Assembly (NCBI GenBank): GCA_046297095.1
Contig: JBKCNS010000062.1
Location: 1-9,062 of the forward strand
Reading direction: 5' to 3'
DNA from: JBBATK01 sp046297095
GTDB taxonomy: Bacteria > Bacteroidota > Ignavibacteria > Kapaibacteriales > NICIL-2
Length of the DNA: 9,062 nt
The notes under the pieces were generated by a model, which saw only the letters and a program-made list of their open reading frames with translations, searched no databases and was not told where the DNA came from. Made by a program: the position numbers and the translations under genes. The first letter of the stretch is position 1; each line of letters starts with the position of its first letter. Below, piece by piece: positions 7,601 to 9,062 of the stretch.

Positions 7601-8964
7601 CGCACCGGAACGCCGCAGGGAGCAGGACGCACGGTGAAGAGGGTGTCTGTGGGAAATGCGTTCACCACTCTGGTGGTTCCCGTGATTATGGTGGAGAGTG
7701 TTACTTGATTATTCACCGTAACACTAAGAGTAATGGTCTTTGTGCCCGGGCTTCGCGGCTGGAAGCGCACCACTATCATGGCGGAATCGCACGAGGGTAT
7801 TCCGAACGAGGTTGAAACCGGCTGCAGAACATTGAAGTGTTGAATATCGGTGCCTGCCAGGTTCCATGTGGCGCCCGTTCCGCTGAAGGATCGATTACGA
7901 ACCCATATAGTATCGTAGATCACTCCCGGATAGCAGATAGGCCCGAGCGTGCTGATGGTTTTGCTGATACTGCGCTCGGCAGCGGAATATCGATATACTG
8001 CATTGCCCACCACAAAGCCCGTAGTGTCGTTGATAAACCAGCAGTCGTCAAGATCGCCGTCTATTCCGCAGTTCTTGAGTTCCCATGTAGCGCCGGCGTC
8101 GGTGGTTTTATACATGCTTCGGGCATTGCCACAAATCCAGCCCGTAGTGGAATTCAACAGGAAGGAACCGTACATGGGTTGTGCGGTTTGGTAGGTAGTC
8201 CAGGTTGCACCGCTGTCGGTGGTAAAGCGTCCGCCGCCACCGCCGCCGCCACCTGCACACTGCGAACCGGCCCAGGGCAACAAAAACGAGGCGCCGCTTT
8301 GAGATATTTCTTCGTTCCAAATTGATGCAAAGCCGGACTGAAAGGGCGACCATGTTCGGCCGCTATCCAGGGTGCGCCATAGCTGACCACTGCCCACCGC
8401 AAAGCCACGTCCGTTGCTGTACAACAGCGCATCGGTCATGCCGCTGGCGGGAAGATTGCCGGTGGAATACGACCATGTGGAACCGCCGTTGGTGGTAAGG
8501 GCAAAGCCCTGTGTGCCGCCGCAACCGCCGCCCACAACCACGCCCCAGGAGGCATTAAGGAAGTACAATCCCCACGGACTTTGTGACCCGGGCATGGTAG
8601 GGGAAATATCGGACCACGATGCACCGCCATCGGTAGAGGCAAACACACCGCAGGGTCCGGAGCAATACCCAATCTGCTGGGTAACAAAGTGCACGCTCTC
8701 CAGATGCCCGCCGGACCTACCTTGATACGGCACCACTGTTCCCTGCCACGAACCGCCACCGTCGGTGGTGCGCAGCACATAGCCCTGCTGTCCGCAAACC
8801 CAGCCGTACTGCGGGTTCGAAGGCAAGAAGAAAACGTCTAAATAGAATCCGGAAGAATAGGGATTCGGCAAGGTGCATTTTTGCCAAAACTGAGCGCGCA
8901 GTTCACTTCCGCCAAACAGGCAAAGAACTATGAGTACTACAAAGCGAGCGTAAGCCATGCGCAT
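4693..8964 (-). CDS. Large secreted multidomain protein: Asp-box propeller, Ig-like repeats, T9SS-type C-terminal domain
   Basis: A 1423-residue protein of unknown function, probably exported and attached to or released from the cell surface by the type IX secretion system. Residues 1-24 are a signal peptide (basic start, hydrophobic core, cleavage likely after LRA-24). Residues about 30-330 hold six Asp-box motifs at 66, 110, 157, 198, 248 and 287 (for example TTDGGGSW, STDGGASW, TTDAGATW) spaced about 40-50, as in YCF48-like or sialidase-like beta-propellers. Residues about 335-1180 are roughly eight Ig-like repeats of 100-114 residues (choice-of-anchor-D/ASH type, with 'NTG' turns after a Cys-led strand). 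Residues about 1185-1328 resemble a cohesin-fold domain. Residues about 1335-1423 match the T9SS type A pattern: RIYAVNGN, then LPVSDLYSGVYVIVVE, then a basic RRVCRMIVE ending. ATG 8964 is used; ATG 8958 (residue 3) is equally possible. No enzyme active site is visible, so adhesion, binding or structural roles are more likely. No secretion-machinery gene is adjacent. Confidence 0.85.
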   Translation of the reverse strand: MRMAYARFVVLIVLCLFGGSELRAQFWQKCTLPNPYSSGFYLDVFFLPSNPQYGWVCGQQGYVLRTTDGGGSWQGTVVPYQGRSGGHLESVHFVTQQIGYCSGPCGVFASTDGGASWSDISPTMPGSQSPWGLYFLNASWGVVVGGGCGGTQGFALTTNGGSTWSYSTGNLPASGMTDALLYSNGRGFAVGSGQLWRTLDSGRTWSPFQSGFASIWNEEISQSGASFLLPWAGSQCAGGGGGGGGRFTTDSGATWTTYQTAQPMYGSFLLNSTTGWICGNARSMYKTTDAGATWELKNCGIDGDLDDCWFINDTTGFVVGNAVYRYSAAERSISKTISTLGPICYPGVIYDTIWVRNRSFSGTGATWNLAGTDIQHFNVLQPVSTSFGIPSCDSAMIVVRFQPRSPGTKTITLSVTVNNQVTLSTIITGTTRVVNAFPTDTLFTVRPAPCGVPVRLVTTWNNSSQQSDQVIQVTRLSGDVFSADPALPVIIPPGGGSVQSFITLADTGWKVGRYLFRVGPCLKDTVITLRAYGVSPIVNTPGARSYKTTCLQAAYDSIPVLNTGNSDLIISAADIIGGSAEFSIEGWNTGEFVPLTIAPKATKYLYIRYAPKNGGAASATLRLATNDATTVRGNKTRVDIALSGQSGGVKYELSATTLNFGRVCVPAQEERVWRVVNTGTGSITLASNHVVPTPFTVMASRNLPSVIAPGDSLLVRVLFQTSVPGKFRDSLVLGISPCDSIPIVIPITAEAISSSLAIAPTAVLRQLRRGSTDTVCVDVQSLGYAEAILDSLVLDPPLGGARTGARIISGGAVPVRLDSGSSLRVCIEILADSVGTWSGTLRAFGKNPCASFASLPVTVVVSDSRLSIGPGRVTTPVQRCSTTARLDTIVIVNDGSVPDSLVDARVQSAGSTAFTLVYPTTFPVAIPPGARLPVVIKSMQLAQGIDSAECVLSFATAFSGVPYRVPLRAAYLATSTTLRDTLVDAGVHQPCDAPLRSTLHFVNTGLLSDTLQLDAAGLHPALVLASRIVVPAGDSAVADLLFTPWGLSPQDIQQQLRWTSTVCGTVLTARFVATIVDPHLRVTPTAINAGTLWKGTQSRFAVGVVNPSSVPRQILRWYLRGPGASEFSVSAPPSATLQPADSLTMYVDALSVSEGDHTAELVIVETSSCTDSTIVTLQSQTPREVYRAHLSVQDGVIVDVNDSTDVHLVLRTDDTSKTALFNAGVRSLGVSLQFNKALMNVLDVNYSAGGKTLALPWTRTPDGIAISFAASDIPMLGHSDTLARIRAQGMQNIPNYTDVTVTSFSADAPPDKNLELSWDNGDFAVQACVKWARITVVEPMALVVRSIPATSTAEIEVLNSATPEVRARIYAVNGNIVGDHAVTLSASSALLRLPVSDLYSGVYVIVVEDGIGQRRVCRMIVEH
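8230..8253 (-). repeat. Triplet repeat encoding eight consecutive glycines
   Basis: A run of GGN codons (mostly GGC, seen as GCC/ACC on the plus strand) encodes Gly238-Gly245 of the large secreted protein, between the fourth and fifth Asp boxes. It sits in a loop that also carries Cys236. Length changes by slippage would stay in frame. Confidence 0.8.
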
Positions 8965-9007
8965 ACAGCATCCCCGTTGTGTGAATGTTGCTCGAACCGG
9001 ACTGCAT

Positions 9008-9038
9008 CAAACTACCGCGAAAGTGTATGGTGTGCAAG
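9008..9038 (-). promoter_or_regulatory. Possible promoter of the large surface-protein gene
   Basis: On the minus strand CTTG (9038-9035) is followed after 20 bases by TAGTTTG (9014-9008). This approximates the Bacteroidota pattern TTTG-N19-21-TAnnTTTG, with one mismatch in the -33 box and one base missing from the -7 box. The transcript would begin near 9001, about 37 bases before the ATG. GGGGAT about 6 bases before the ATG is only a weak Shine-Dalgarno match. Confidence 0.3.
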
Positions 9039-9062
9039 GGGATGGAGGGGAGGGGATGGAGG
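9038..9062 (+). repeat. G-rich period-14 tandem repeat at the window end
   Basis: GGGGATGGAGG occurs at 9038-9048 and again at 9052-9062, separated by GGA, so the period is 14 and the second copy is cut by the window edge. The stretch is all purine except for the single T in each copy, and has several runs of two to four G, so quadruplex formation is conceivable. It lies just upstream of the presumed promoter of the large gene. Confidence 0.6.

Noticed and set aside
7837..8325. 162-codon plus-strand frame opposite the propeller region
   Set aside because: Shadow frame antisense to the Asp-box repeats; its composition follows from the coding strand.
8895..8964. Lipoprotein signal on the large protein (Cys15 in the hydrophobic core)
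   Set aside because: The residues before Cys15 are IVL, with no Gly, Ala or Ser at the -1 position, and a good type I cleavage site follows at LRA-24.
1..9062. A multigene novel system such as a defence island, biosynthetic cluster or mobile element
   Set aside because: The four genes belong to unrelated housekeeping or surface roles, are not arranged as one operon, and no nuclease, transposase, integrase, toxin-antitoxin pair or repeat-spacer array is visible.

Overview
The window carries four protein genes and the short spacers between them. Bases 1-2559 (+) are the 3' part of a cobalamin-dependent methionine synthase gene (metH), cut by the window start. Bases 2864-3643 (+) are truA, the tRNA pseudouridine synthase. 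Bases 3640-4572 (-) encode a BadF/N-acetylglucosamine-kinase family sugar kinase. Bases 4693-8964 (-) encode a 1423-residue secreted multidomain protein: signal peptide, six Asp-box repeats of a beta-propeller, about eight Ig-like repeats with recurrent cysteines, a cohesin-like region, and a C-terminal domain resembling the type IX secretion sorting domain. I see no RNA gene, CRISPR array, transposase or phage gene.

Organism: from about base 1150 onward the DNA is GC-rich (upper fifties percent by eye), Shine-Dalgarno signals are weak or absent, and the large protein has the domain style of type IX cargo. Together these point to the Bacteroidota/Chlorobiota (FCB) group, perhaps an Ignavibacteria- or Kapabacteria-like lineage from a metagenome. 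That is inference; no 16S or other decisive marker is present. Bases 1 to about 1140 differ: clearly AT-richer (about 40% GC by eye), with GGT, AAA, TTA and CTT codons preferred. The switch is abrupt, lies inside metH beside the conserved cobalamin-binding DxHxxG motif, and leaves the frame open. Either two organisms' metH genes were joined by the assembler at a conserved stretch, or the gene is a natural mosaic. This is the most important caution about the window.

Layout: metH and truA point right and are separated by 304 bases with no gene, holding a degenerate GTGAATN heptamer array, a 9-bp-stem inverted repeat and a 12-bp tandem duplication. truA and the kinase converge with stop codons overlapping in four bases. 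The kinase follows the large surface-protein gene on the minus strand after 120 bases that hold a possible Bacteroidota-type -7 element and a strong GC hairpin. The right edge ends in a G-rich period-14 tandem repeat, possibly where a contig stopped.

Functionally the genes look independent: methionine synthesis, tRNA modification, amino-sugar phosphorylation and a secreted or surface protein. I find no convincing multigene new system. The most distinctive item is the architecture of the large secreted protein.
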